DNA of 64,000 bases from Streptomyces sp. V4I2 (GCF_030817655.1 NZ_JAUSZM010000003.1:4712001-4776000), one strand, 5' to 3'; positions 49,848 to 58,190 are shown, counted from the stretch's first letter. The notes: a model not told the origin generated them from the sequence alone. Program-made: numbers and translations.

Positions 49848-50791
49848 GACACCGGCTCCTTCAGTACGCGGTCCACCGGCACCTCGGCCGTGACCGTCAC
49901 GGCCGCCGGGTCCAGGTCGGACGGCGTCGGCATCACGCTGCCGGGCAGCTGGACGGCCGCCGCGCCGTGCGCGACCGCCGAGGCGAGCGCCGTGGGCCCG
50001 CTGCCGCCGGCGATCAGGAATCCGGCGAGGGAGGAGTCACCGGCGCCCACATTGCTGCGTACGGCGGCCACCTGTGCGCTGCCGAACCAGGCGCCCGCGT
50101 CGTTCACGAGCAGCTGTCCGTCGGCGCCCAGGCTCGCGAGGACGGCGCGCGCGCCCCTCTCGCGCAACTCCTCGGCCGCCTTCACCGCGTCGCCCACCGT
50201 AGACAGGGGCCGCCCGACGGCTTCCGCGAGCTCCTCGGCGTTGGGCTTCACCACGTCGGGCCGCTCGCGCAGCGCGGCGAGCAGCGCGGGCCCGGAGGTG
50301 TCCAGCGCGATCCGCGCGCCGGCGGCGTGCGCCCGCGCGACCAGCTCGGCGTACCACTCGGGCGCGAGCCCTCGCGGCAGGCTTCCGCAGCAGGCGATCC
50401 AGTCCGCGTCCCGCGACTGCGCGCGCACCGTCTCCAGGAGGAGCTCCTGCTCCTCCACCGACAGCTCGGGACCCGGCGCGTTGATCTTCGTGAGCACTCC
50501 GTCCGACTCCGCGAGCGCGATGTTCGAGCGAGTGGCTCCGGCGATCGGCACCGGCGCGACCTCGATGCCCTGCGCGTCCAACAGGTCGGCGACGAGCGCG
50601 CCCGGCGCACCGCCCAAGGGCAGTATCGCGACCGTGCGCTGTCCGGCGGCCGAGACGGCCCGCGAGACGTTCACGCCCTTGCCGCCCGGGTCCATGCGCT
50701 CGCCGGTGGCGCGGATGACCTCGCCACGGTCGAGCGACGGGACCTCGTAGGTGCGGTCCAGAGACGGGTTCGGGGTGACGGTGAGGATCAT
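49844..50791 (-). CDS. fruK: 1-phosphofructokinase
   Basis: 315-aa PfkB-family sugar kinase that turns fructose-1-phosphate into fructose-1,6-bisphosphate with ATP. Features: M-I-L-T-V-T-P-N-P-S-L-D-R-T-Y start, G-G-K-G-V-N-V-S-R-A (sugar-phosphate binding), K-P-N-A-E-E-L, and V-G-A-G-D-S-S-L-A-G-F (PfkB signature with catalytic Asp). ATG 50791 overlaps the fruR stop (ATGA). Supplies the step after FruA transport. Confidence 0.95.
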   Translation of the reverse strand: MILTVTPNPSLDRTYEVPSLDRGEVIRATGERMDPGGKGVNVSRAVSAAGQRTVAILPLGGAPGALVADLLDAQGIEVAPVPIAGATRSNIALAESDGVLTKINAPGPELSVEEQELLLETVRAQSRDADWIACCGSLPRGLAPEWYAELVARAHAAGARIALDTSGPALLAALRERPDVVKPNAEELAEAVGRPLSTVGDAVKAAEELRERGARAVLASLGADGQLLVNDAGAWFGSAQVAAVRSNVGAGDSSLAGFLIAGGSGPTALASAVAHGAAAVQLPGSVMPTPSDLDPAAVTVTAEVPVDRVLKEPVS

Positions 50792-51549
50792 GCGCGCACT
50801 ACTTCCGTGCCGCCGCGCTCGATCGCGGTGGCGTCTTCGGGGCTCAGCCCGCTGTCGGTGATCAGCAGGTCCACGTCGCTCAGGTCGCCGAAGCGGGCGA
50901 AGTGCTCCTGGCCGTGCTTGGAGGAGTCGGCGAGCAGCACCACACGGCGGGCCGCGGCGATCGCCGCCCGCTTCACCGCGGCCTCGGCGAGGTCGGGGGT
51001 GGTCAGACCGTGCTCGGCGGAGAAGCCGTTGGCCGCCACGAAGAGGACATCGGCGCGGATCTCGCCGTACGCCCGCAGCGCCCAGGCGTCCACGGCGGCG
51101 CGCGTACGGTGCCGTACGCGTCCCCCGACGAGGTGGAGCTGGATGCCGGGGTGGTCCGCGAGGCGGGCGGCGATCGGCAGGGAGTGCGTGACGACGGTGA
51201 GCGCCGCCTCCAGGGGGATCGCGCCGGCCAGCCGCGCGACCGTCGTACCGGCGTCGAGGATCATCGTGCCCTCGGTCGGCACTTCCGCGACGGCCGCCTT
51301 GGCGATGTGGTCCTTCTCGTCGGCCGCCGTCGTCTCGCGTTCGGCGAGGTCCGGCTCGAAGTCGAGGCGGCCGGCCGGGATGGCGCCGCCGTGCACCCGG
51401 CGCAGGAGGCCGGCGCGGTCGAGGGCCTTCAGGTCGCGGCGGATCGTCTCCGCAGTGACCTGGAACTCCTCGGCCAGCGACACCACGTCCACGCGTCCGC
51501 CGTCACGGGCGAGCCGGAGGATCTCCTGCTGCCGCTCCGGTGCGTACAT
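50788..51549 (-). CDS. fruR: DeoR-family repressor of the fructose operon
   Basis: 253-aa regulator: N-terminal HTH (YAPERQQEILRLARDGGRVDVVSLAEEFQVTAETIRRDLKAL) and a C-terminal DeoR sensor domain with D-A-G-T-T-V, the G-G-x-V-R phosphate-binding region and a D-S-S-K-H block. It likely responds to fructose-1-phosphate. It is the first gene of the operon, with fruK overlapping by 4 bp. Three 13-bp direct repeats lie 100-140 bp upstream. Confidence 0.9.
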   Translation of the reverse strand: MYAPERQQEILRLARDGGRVDVVSLAEEFQVTAETIRRDLKALDRAGLLRRVHGGAIPAGRLDFEPDLAERETTAADEKDHIAKAAVAEVPTEGTMILDAGTTVARLAGAIPLEAALTVVTHSLPIAARLADHPGIQLHLVGGRVRHRTRAAVDAWALRAYGEIRADVLFVAANGFSAEHGLTTPDLAEAAVKRAAIAAARRVVLLADSSKHGQEHFARFGDLSDVDLLITDSGLSPEDATAIERGGTEVVRA

Positions 51550-51650
51550 GCCCGTTCGCCTCCGCCCTGTGCCCGAACTTGTGGTTTCGCCTGGAGGCTA
51601 CGCCCGGATTTCGGGAAAGTAAACAGGTTCGGACGCGATTCGGGCATGAA

Positions 51651-51689
51651 CGGACTTCCATGACGGACTTCCATGACGGACTTCCGTAC
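51651..51689. promoter_or_regulatory. Three 13-bp direct repeats upstream of fruR
   Basis: CGGACTTCCATGA at 51651-51663 and 51664-51676, and CGGACTTCCGTAC at 51677-51689. The exact 13-bp period and place upstream of the operon suggest a binding site array for FruR or another regulator. Confidence 0.5.
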
Positions 51690-51742
51690 GGACCGAGGGC
51701 ACACAGACGGCCCGGCACCTGTGGGTGCCGAGCGCACACGGA

Positions 51743-51773
51743 GAGGGTCCGGCACCTCCGGTGCCGGACCCTC
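51743..51773 (-). terminator. Terminator of the DHA2 efflux gene
   Basis: GAGGGTCCGGCACC (51743-51756) and its exact complement (51760-51773) form a 14-bp stem with a 3-nt loop, 33 bp past the transporter stop. Confidence 0.85.
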
Positions 51774-51806
51774 ATGGTCGTAACGCGCCGCACGGCGGCC
51801 TCCGGC

Positions 51807-53327
51807 TCAGGACACGAGCGCGGGCTCCTTGTCCGCCACCGTCCCGGATTCCGGCCCGGAGCCCTCCACATGCTGGGCCGGCCGCTTCGGCAGGGCGAAC
51901 ATCAGCAGGAAGATGGCACCCATCACGACGGCCACCCAGCCCAGCGCGTTCTGGAAGGCGTCCACGAAGGCCGGGCCCAGCCGGGGAGGCAGCAGGTCGT
52001 CGCCGATCTCGCCGTAGAAGACCACCGACACCAGGCCGAGCCCCAGCGCGTACCCCATCTGCTGCACGGTGTTGAGGAGCCCCGACGCCGAACCCGAGTG
52101 CTCGCGCGGGACCTCCGACAGGATCGCGTCCGTCAGCGGGGCGACGATCAGGCCCATCCCCACGCCCATCACGACCAGCGGGAGTGCCATCTGCCAGGAG
52201 GCGATGCCCAGGCCGTAGCGCTCGGACTCCCAGATGTAGAGCCCGACGCCCGCCGCCATCGCCAGCGCGCCCGCCTGGAGCACCTTGCGGCCGAAGCGCG
52301 GGACCAGCTTCTGCACCGACAGCCCGGCCGCCGTGGACACGGCGATCGAGAACGGCACGCCGGTCAGCCCGGCCCGCAGGGGGCTCCAGCCCAGGCCGGT
52401 CTGCATGTAGAGCGTCCACACCAGGAAGAAGACGCCGAGTCCGATCCCGAAGACGGTCTGCACCGCGATGCCGGCGGCGAAGCTCTTCACTTTGAACAGG
52501 GACAGCTCGATCAGCGGGGAGCCGTCGCGCGCCGTCTTGCGCCTCTCGTACCCCACCAGCGCGCCGAACACGACGAGCGAGCCGGCCATCGAGAGGTGCC
52601 CCCACAGCGGCCAGTCCAGCTCGCGGCCGCGGGTGAGCGGGTAGACCAGCATCAGCATGCCGAGGGTGACGAGGGCGACACCGACGAGGTCCAGCTTCAG
52701 CGCCTTGGGCGCCTTGGACTCGGTGATGAAACGGCGGCCGAGGATCAGGCCCGCGATGCCGACCGGCAGGTTGATCAGGAAGATGGGCCGCCACTCGAGA
52801 CCGAACAGGTTCCACTCGGTCAGCAGCGCGCCGAGCAGTGGACCGGAGACGGCCCCCAGCCCCACGATCGCCCCGAAGAGGCCGAACACCTTGCCCCGCT
52901 CGTGCGCCGGGAAGGTGGCGTGCACGATCGACAGGACCTGCGGCACCATCAGAGCCGCCATGCCGCCCTGCAGGATCCGGGAGGCGACCAGCATCTCCGG
53001 GTTCACGGCGAAGCCGCACAGGGCGGAGGCGAGGGTGAAGCCGCCGATGCCGACCAGGAACACCCGCTTGCGGCCGTGGATGTCGCCGAGCCGCCCGCCG
53101 GTGATCAGGCCGGCGGCGAAGGCGAGCGCGTATCCCGCCGTTATCCACTGGATCTGGCTCTCGGAGGCGCCGGCCTTCTCCTGGATCGACGGGATGGCGA
53201 TGTTGACGATCGTGACGTCGACAAGGTCCATGAAGGCCGCGGTCATCACGATGGCGAGGGCGAGCCAGCGGCGGCGGTCACCCGCGGCGGGCTGAGCACC
53301 CGGTGACGTGGTCTCGGTGGAGGTCAT
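51807..53327 (-). CDS. DHA2-family (EmrB/QacA) MFS drug transporter
   Basis: 506-aa proton-coupled exporter with 14 predicted helices. N-terminal L-D-x-T-I-V-N-I-A-I-P (here VDVTIVNIAIPSIQ) is the DHA2 signature; motif A is G-R-L-G-D-I-H-G-R-K-R; motif C-like glycine-rich sequence is in helix 5 (GLGAVSGPLLGALL). ATG 53327; the frame extends to a TTG three codons upstream. It is divergent from a WYL regulator with 63 bp between starts, so that regulator probably controls it. Confidence 0.93.
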   Translation of the reverse strand: MTSTETTSPGAQPAAGDRRRWLALAIVMTAAFMDLVDVTIVNIAIPSIQEKAGASESQIQWITAGYALAFAAGLITGGRLGDIHGRKRVFLVGIGGFTLASALCGFAVNPEMLVASRILQGGMAALMVPQVLSIVHATFPAHERGKVFGLFGAIVGLGAVSGPLLGALLTEWNLFGLEWRPIFLINLPVGIAGLILGRRFITESKAPKALKLDLVGVALVTLGMLMLVYPLTRGRELDWPLWGHLSMAGSLVVFGALVGYERRKTARDGSPLIELSLFKVKSFAAGIAVQTVFGIGLGVFFLVWTLYMQTGLGWSPLRAGLTGVPFSIAVSTAAGLSVQKLVPRFGRKVLQAGALAMAAGVGLYIWESERYGLGIASWQMALPLVVMGVGMGLIVAPLTDAILSEVPREHSGSASGLLNTVQQMGYALGLGLVSVVFYGEIGDDLLPPRLGPAFVDAFQNALGWVAVVMGAIFLLMFALPKRPAQHVEGSGPESGTVADKEPALVS

Positions 53328-53340
53328 GTCCCACAAGCTA

Positions 53341-53356
53341 TGACCGCATTAGGTCA
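53341..53356. promoter_or_regulatory. Inverted repeat between the DHA2 gene and the WYL regulator
   Basis: TGACC-N6-GGTCA (53341-53345, 53352-53356) lies in the 63-bp divergent region and is a candidate operator serving both genes. Confidence 0.4.
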
Positions 53357-53390
53357 GATCATGTCCTACTTCTGCGGCATCCTCGAACTC

Positions 53391-54395
53391 ATGACGACGG
53401 ACACTCCGGCCCGGCTCCTCCAGCTCCTCTCCCTTCTCCAGACGCCCCGCGAGTGGCCCGGCGGCGAGCTCTCCGACCGGCTCGGGGTTTCCCGCCGCAC
53501 GGTCCGACGGGACATCGACCGGCTGCGGGAGCTCGGCTACCCCGTGCAGGCGACCAAGGGTGCCGACGGCGGCTACCGGCTCGTCGCGGGCAAGGCGATG
53601 CCGCCGCTGGTGCTCGACGACGAGGAGGCGGTGGCGATCGCGGTCGGCCTGCGGGCCGGCGCCGGGCACGCGGTCGAGGGCGTGGAGGAGGCGTCCGTAC
53701 GGGCGCTGGCCAAACTGGAACAGGTGCTGCCGTCCCGGCTGCGCCACCGCGTCTCCACCCTCCAGGCCGCGACCACCCCGCTGACCAGCGGTGACGGAGC
53801 GAGCATCGCGCCCGAGACACTCACCGTCATGGCCTCCACGGTCGCCGGGCGGGGGCGGCTGCGGTTCGCCTACCGCGCGAAGGACGGGGCGGACTCGCGG
53901 CGCGTGGTCGAGCCGTACCGGCTGGTGTCCACCGGGCGGCGCTGGTACCTCGTCGCCTACGACCTCGACCGCGACGACTGGCGCACCTTCCGCGTCGACC
54001 GGGTGAGCGACCCCTTCGCGACCGGGGCACGGTTCGCCCCGCGGGAGCTGCCCACGGGCGACGCGGCGGAGTACCTGCGGCGTTCGATCCACGGGCAGCA
54101 GGAGACGTACGACTTCGCGGTGACCTTCGACGCCCCGGCCGAGGCCCTCGCGGCCCGGTTGCCGGCCTGGCTCGGGACGCCCGAGCCGCTGGGCGAGGGG
54201 CGTTGCCGGTTGCGGGGTTCGGCCGGGTCCGTGGAGTGGCTGGCGGTACGGCTGGCGATGCTGGGGTTCGACTTCACCGTGCAGGAGCCCGCGGAACTCG
54301 CGCGATGCGTACGGGAGTTGGGCGCGCGGATGGTCCGGGCGGGGTCGGACGCGGAGAACCCGGAGAACCCTGAGGCCTCGGAGGCCTCGGACTGA
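53391..54395 (+). CDS. YafY/DeoR-type HTH regulator with WYL domain
   Basis: 334-aa transcription factor: N-terminal HTH_11 (RLLQLLSLLQ..., then LSDRLGVSRRTVRRDIDRLRELGYPV, about 24-50), WYL domain (about 135-225, G-R-R-W-Y-L-V-A-Y-D-L) and a C-terminal WCX extension. ATG 53391. Divergent from the DHA2 pump. The last 20 codons hold a short E-N-P/E-A-S repeat that is probably neutral. WYL proteins often sense nucleotides or other ligands. Confidence 0.92.
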   Translation: MTTDTPARLLQLLSLLQTPREWPGGELSDRLGVSRRTVRRDIDRLRELGYPVQATKGADGGYRLVAGKAMPPLVLDDEEAVAIAVGLRAGAGHAVEGVEEASVRALAKLEQVLPSRLRHRVSTLQAATTPLTSGDGASIAPETLTVMASTVAGRGRLRFAYRAKDGADSRRVVEPYRLVSTGRRWYLVAYDLDRDDWRTFRVDRVSDPFATGARFAPRELPTGDAAEYLRRSIHGQQETYDFAVTFDAPAEALAARLPAWLGTPEPLGEGRCRLRGSAGSVEWLAVRLAMLGFDFTVQEPAELARCVRELGARMVRAGSDAENPENPEASEASD

Positions 54396-54419
54396 CCGCC
54401 GTCCGGACGGCGCGGCCCT

Positions 54420-55094
54420 TCACCCCCGGCGCCCCTCCCACGGGAACTCCCCCAGTGCCCCGAGATTGCGCAGCGCCAGTCCCGCCGGTCCGGAGGCCGG
54501 GGCGTCCCCGGTGGCCCATGCCTCAACGGCCGTACGTACGGCGTCACTTGCCACGGCGGCGGCGAAGCGCAGGTCGGTCCGGGCGGGGAGAGGACCGGCA
54601 ACGTTGTCGTCACCCGGCGTGAGCCGCTCCGCCAGTACCTCGGCCAGCGTCCGCTCCCCCGCCTGGCAGACCTCCGCCCACACCTTGCGCAGACTCGGGC
54701 TCGCCTCCGCCAGCCGAATCAGGGTGCGCACCCACTCCCAGGACGCCGCAGACACTCCGGCGCCCGGCATCAACGTGTGCCGGACCGCGTGCTCCAGGGC
54801 CTGCGGCACGGACAGGCCGGCGGGTGCCTGGCGTACCGCCTCGGCCCAGAGCTGGGCGCCCGCCGCGTAGAGCGGGGCGACGGACTCCTCCTTGGTCGCG
54901 AAGTAGCGGTAGAAGGTGCGCGGAGCGATGCCGGCGGCCTGGGCGATGTCCTCGGCCCGGGTGGCCCGCAGGCCGTGTTTCACGAAGAGTTGGGCAGCCG
55001 CCCGGGCGATGTCCATGCGGGTCGCGGCCTTGCGCCGTTCGGTGAGGGAGACGGGGGTCGCCGCCGCGGGCGAGGGAGGGGTGGGGCTGCTCAC
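54420..55094 (-). CDS. TetR-family regulator (SCO3201-like by position)
   Basis: 224-aa regulator: HTH in ARAAAQLFVKHGLRATRAEDIAQAAGIAPRTFYRYFATKEE (about 30-70) and a C-terminal all-helical ligand domain. GTG 55094. In S. coelicolor the TetR gene next to hrdD is SCO3201, reported to affect antibiotic production and development when overexpressed; the assignment is by neighbourhood. TGGCAG-AAT-CTGCCA (55116-55130) just upstream is a likely autoregulatory operator. It lies 3' of hrdD on the same strand but is separated by 450 bp with terminators. Confidence 0.88.
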   Translation of the reverse strand: MSSPTPPSPAAATPVSLTERRKAATRMDIARAAAQLFVKHGLRATRAEDIAQAAGIAPRTFYRYFATKEESVAPLYAAGAQLWAEAVRQAPAGLSVPQALEHAVRHTLMPGAGVSAASWEWVRTLIRLAEASPSLRKVWAEVCQAGERTLAEVLAERLTPGDDNVAGPLPARTDLRFAAAVASDAVRTAVEAWATGDAPASGPAGLALRNLGALGEFPWEGRRG

Positions 55095-55115
55095 GTTCGG
55101 CAGGCTATGCCCATG

Positions 55116-55130
55116 TGGCAGAATCTGCCA
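55116..55130 (-). promoter_or_regulatory. Operator-like palindrome upstream of tetR
   Basis: TGGCAG (55116-55121), AAT, CTGCCA (55125-55130): a perfect 6-bp inverted repeat 22 bp before the tetR GTG. Confidence 0.55.
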
Positions 55131-55132
55131 TC

Positions 55133-55173
55133 CGGCGGGCCACCCCGGGGTTCAGGTACGGGGTGGCCCGCCG
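55133..55173. terminator. 14-bp perfect stem upstream of tetR
   Basis: CGGCGGGCCACCCC (55133-55146) pairs fully with GGGGTGGCCCGCCG (55160-55173), with a 13-nt loop. It would stop read-through from hrdD into tetR. Confidence 0.6.
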
Positions 55174-55256
55174 TTTCACCTTGCCCGGGTACGGAACCGG
55201 CGGCAGCGGCGGCCGGAAAGTGAACCGGGAAACGGCGGCTCGGCCGGAGAGAGAAA

Positions 55257-55302
55257 GAGCCGGACCCCGGCGCCCGGGGGGAGGGGCGCCGAAGCCCGGC
55301 TC
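55257..55302 (-). terminator. hrdD terminator
   Basis: On the minus strand GAGCCGG (55302-55296) and a GGCGCC helix pair with GGCGCC and CCGGCTC (ending 55257), then TTTCTCTCT follows, as in an intrinsic terminator. It lies about 240 nt after the hrdD stop. Confidence 0.7.
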
Positions 55303-55544
55303 AGGAGAGTCCCGGCGCCGGGGGGATGTATGCGTCGGGACTGTGGCTCGGTGGGTCGGCAGGGCACGGAGGCCGGTGGCGGGACGGGTCCCGGCCCGCT
55401 CGAACTCCTGGGCCCTGAAGTCTTGTTCCCGGGGCTTCGCCGGTTGAAGCGGCGTTACAACGCCATGTTTGCGCTGTCTTTCGCCACCCGGCGTGCGCGG
55501 CACCCTCGGTCGTACGCCTCCCGGCGCCGCGCCGGCCGGGACGG

Positions 55545-56540
55545 TTACGCCGCCGCGTCGAACCCGGTGTCCCGCGCCAGCTTCTTCAGCTCGAGCAGCG
55601 CGTGCTTCTCGATCTGGCGGATCCGCTCGCGCGTGAGGCCGTGCTCCTTGCCGACCTCGGTCAGCGTGCGCTCCCGGCCGTCCTCGATGCCGTACCGCAT
55701 CTTGATGATGGAGGCCGTGCGCTGGTCGAGGCGCCCGATGAGGTCGTCGAGCTCCTCGCTGCGCAGCAGGGTGAGCACCGACTGCTCCGGCGACGCCGCC
55801 GACGTGTCCTCCAGGAGGTCGCCGAACTGGGTCTCGCCCGCGTCGTCCACCGGCATGTTCAGGGAGACCGGGTCGCGGGCCCAGTCCAGGACGTCCGTCA
55901 CACGGGCAGGGTTCGAGTCGAGCTCGGCGGCGATCTCCGCGGGCTCCGGGTCGCGGCCGTGCTCGCGGTTGAACTCGCGCTGCACACGGCGGATCCGGCC
56001 CAGCTCCTCCACCAGGTGGACGGGCAGACGGATGGTGCGCGACTGGTCCGCTATCGAGCGGGTGATGGCCTGACGGATCCACCAGGTCGCGTACGTCGAG
56101 AACTTGAAGCCCTTGCGGTAGTCGAACTTCTCGACCGCGCGCACCAGGCCGGCGTTGCCCTCCTGGATCAGGTCGAGCAGGGGCAGGCCGCTGCGGGGGT
56201 AGCGGCGGGCCACGGCGACGACCAGGCGGAGGTTGGAACGGATGAAGACGTCCTTGGCCCGCTCGCTGTCGGCGACCAGGGCCTCGAGCTCCTCGCGGGT
56301 GGCGTCCGCCTTCGCCACTTCGTCCCCGTCGAGAATCTGCTGTGCGAAGACACCCGCCTCGATGATCTGGGACAGCTCGACTTCCTTGGCGGCGTCGAGC
56401 AGCGGTGTACGCGCGATCTCGTCGAGATACATGCCGACCAGGTCGCGGTCGGCGATCTCGCCGCCATGGGTGCGAACACTGCTTGCCGCGTCGGTCCCGC
56501 CGGTGGCGGACTGACGACGGGCGACGGCACGGGTTGCCAT
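55545..56540 (-). CDS. hrdD: RNA polymerase sigma factor HrdD
   Basis: 331-aa group 2 sigma-70 protein. Region 1.2/2.1 (DLVGMYLDEIARTPLL), 2.2-2.4 (SNLRLVVAVARRYPRSGLPLLDLIQEGNAGLVRAVEKFDYRKGFKFSTYATWWIRQAITRSIADQSRTIRLPVH across about residues 105-178), region 3, and 4.2 (TLTEVGKEHGLTRERIRQIEKHALLELKKL). It lacks the long acidic N-terminus of HrdB. Its place next to the TetR gene and its promoter identify it as HrdD. In S. coelicolor it is not essential and its transcription depends on sigma-R and sigma-E. ATG 56540. Confidence 0.94.
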   Translation of the reverse strand: MATRAVARRQSATGGTDAASSVRTHGGEIADRDLVGMYLDEIARTPLLDAAKEVELSQIIEAGVFAQQILDGDEVAKADATREELEALVADSERAKDVFIRSNLRLVVAVARRYPRSGLPLLDLIQEGNAGLVRAVEKFDYRKGFKFSTYATWWIRQAITRSIADQSRTIRLPVHLVEELGRIRRVQREFNREHGRDPEPAEIAAELDSNPARVTDVLDWARDPVSLNMPVDDAGETQFGDLLEDTSAASPEQSVLTLLRSEELDDLIGRLDQRTASIIKMRYGIEDGRERTLTEVGKEHGLTRERIRQIEKHALLELKKLARDTGFDAAA

Positions 56541-56624
56541 GCGTGCTCCCTTGCGATGGTGAGGTCAGCGGGTGGTCCTTGGACGCTGGGCACTCTCCTC
56601 GGGTGCCCTGCTTCCGATGGAAAC

Positions 56625-56650
56625 AACGACTGGAATCCGGACAGAATTCC
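56625..56650 (-). promoter_or_regulatory. Sigma-R-type promoter of hrdD
   Basis: On the minus strand GGAAT (56650-56646), exactly 18 bases, then GTT (56627-56625), with the preferred preceding G. The leader to the hrdD ATG would be about 75 nt. S. coelicolor hrdD is a known sigma-R target. Confidence 0.8.
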
Positions 56651-56711
56651 CAACGCACCCCACTATTTTTCTGATCATGCAGTACCCTGCCTGGCCACAC
56701 GAGGAGGCGCG

Positions 56712-57230
56712 ATGTCGTCGGAACGTATTGAGGTGCAGGTCAGGCCTGGCGTCGAAAGCGACCTCACAGCCCTCACCGACATCTACAATCACTACGTCCT
56801 GGAGACGCCCATCACATTCGATACCGCGGTCTTCGCTCCGGAAGAGCGCCGTCCTTGGCTGCTCTCCCACCCTGAAGACGGCCCGTATCGCCTGAAGGTT
56901 GCCACCCGGGCAGACACACAGGAGATTCTGGGTTACGCCACATCCAGTCCTTACCGCGCGAAGCCCGCCTACTCCACCTCCGTGGAGGTCACCGTCTACC
57001 TCGCCCCGCACGCGGGCGGCCGCGGCATCGGCACGCTCCTATACAAGGCGCTCTTCGAGGCCCTGTCCGGCGAGGACGTGCACCGCGCCTACGCGGGTAT
57101 CGCCCAGCCCAACGAGGCGTCGAGGCGGCTGCACGAGCGTTTCGGGTTCCGGCACGTCGGCACGTACCAGGAGGTGGGCCGGAAGTTCGGCCGCTACTGG
57201 GACGTGGCCTGGTACGAGAAGGAGCTGTAG
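56712..57230 (+). CDS. GNAT acetyltransferase of the phosphinothricin acetyltransferase (PAT/Bar-like) type
   Basis: 172-aa acetyltransferase resembling PAT/Bar: N-terminal V-R-P-G-V-E-S-D-L-x-A-L-T-D-I-Y-N-H-Y-V-L-E-T-P-I-T-F-D, then G-Y-A-T-S-S-P-Y-R-A-K-P-A-Y, the acetyl-CoA loop H-A-G-G-R-G-I-G-T-L-L-Y, and R-R-L-H-E-R-F-G-F-R-H-V-G-T-Y-Q-E-V-G-x-K-F-G-R-Y-W-D-V. ATG 56712 with GAGGAGG four bases away. It is divergent from hrdD. Chromosomal homologues often act on methionine sulfoximine or other amines; the substrate is uncertain. Confidence 0.9.
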   Translation: MSSERIEVQVRPGVESDLTALTDIYNHYVLETPITFDTAVFAPEERRPWLLSHPEDGPYRLKVATRADTQEILGYATSSPYRAKPAYSTSVEVTVYLAPHAGGRGIGTLLYKALFEALSGEDVHRAYAGIAQPNEASRRLHERFGFRHVGTYQEVGRKFGRYWDVAWYEKEL

Positions 57231-57256
57231 CGGCCTCGGCCGAAACGCCCTTCAGG

Positions 57257-58048
57257 TCAGCCGAACTGCACCGACCGCTTCGCCATCCCCATCCAGAACC
57301 CGTCGATCACCGACTTCTGCGTGTCCATCTCACCGGCCACGTCCGCCGCGCCCATGGTCACGAACAGCGGGGCGAAGTGTTCGGTGCGCGGGTGGGCGTA
57401 CCGGCCGGCCGGGGCCTTGTGCAGGAAGTCGAGCAGGGCGTCCCAGTCGCGGGTCTCCAGGGCGCGGCGGCCCCAGTCGTCGAACTCGGAGGACCAGGTC
57501 GGCACGCCCGGGCCGGTGTGCCGCAGTGCGGCCAGGTTGTGGGTGAAGAAGCCGGAGCCGACGATCAGCACGCCCTCGTCGCGCAGCGGCGCGAGCTTGC
57601 GGCCGATCTCCATGAGGCGGACCGGGTCGAGGGTCGGCATGGAGATCTGGAGCACCGGGATGTCCGCCTCGGGGAACATCTCGACCAGCGGGACGTAGGC
57701 GCCGTGGTCGAGGCCGCGGTCCGGGATGTCCTGGACGGGGATGCCGGGCGCGCGCAGCAACTTCCGTATGGATTCGGCGAGTTCGGGGGCGCCGGGAGCG
57801 CCGTACGTCACCTGGTAGTAGTGCTCGGGGAAGCCCCAGAAGTCGTAGACGAGGGGGACGGGCCGGACGGCGCCGAGGGCGAGCGGGGCCTCCTCCCAGT
57901 GGGCGGAGACCATGAGGATCGCCTTGGGGCGCGGCAGGCCCGCCGACCAGGCGGCGAGTTCGCCGGGCCAGATCGGGTCGTCGGCCAGGGGCGGGGCCCC
58001 GTGGCTGAGGTAGAGGGCGGGCATGCGCTCCTGGGTGGCGGCGGACAT
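57257..58048 (-). CDS. LigB/DODA-type class III extradiol dioxygenase
   Basis: 263-aa metal-dependent ring-opening dioxygenase related to DODA and YgiD. Metal/catalytic histidines are in L-S-H-G-A-P-P (near residue 15), V-S-A-H-W-E, L-D-H-G-A-Y-V-P-L and T-E-H-F-A-P-L-F. Conserved S-G-F-F-T-H-N-L block also present. ATG 58048. It is divergent from a MarR gene with 142 bp between starts. The aromatic substrate cannot be predicted. Confidence 0.91.
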   Translation of the reverse strand: MSAATQERMPALYLSHGAPPLADDPIWPGELAAWSAGLPRPKAILMVSAHWEEAPLALGAVRPVPLVYDFWGFPEHYYQVTYGAPGAPELAESIRKLLRAPGIPVQDIPDRGLDHGAYVPLVEMFPEADIPVLQISMPTLDPVRLMEIGRKLAPLRDEGVLIVGSGFFTHNLAALRHTGPGVPTWSSEFDDWGRRALETRDWDALLDFLHKAPAGRYAHPRTEHFAPLFVTMGAADVAGEMDTQKSVIDGFWMGMAKRSVQFG

Positions 58049-58085
58049 GGCGGGCGGCTCCTCCGTGGGTCGTGCCTGGGTCGCT

Positions 58086-58175
58086 GTTTCAAGTGTGAAG
58101 CTCCATGTGCTTCAACTTTTAAGCTTCTGCTTCCCGACTCTACGTCCTACTTGTTTAAGATTCAAGAAGATCCCT
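58086..58175. promoter_or_regulatory. Repeated TTCAA/AAGC/TTTAAG elements in the dioxygenase/marR region
   Basis: The A/T-rich divergent region contains TTCAAGTGTGAAGC, GAAGC-N7-GCTTC, GCTTCAACTTTTAAGC and CTTG-N9-CAAG arrangements, all related to a TTCAA half-site. These are likely MarR boxes. Confidence 0.45.
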
Positions 58176-58190
58176 CGTACAGTGGAGTAC

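Larger units (their letters stand above)
55095..55544. other. 450-bp non-coding interval between tetR and hrdD
   Basis: No supported gene. It holds the tetR operator-like palindrome (55116-55130), a 14-bp perfect stem (55133-55146 with 55160-55173), a hrdD terminator-like hairpin (55257-55302) and GGCGTT-AC-AACGCC (55451-55464), the last about 80 bp past the hrdD stop. Reading frames here look like GC-rich noise. Confidence 0.7.
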
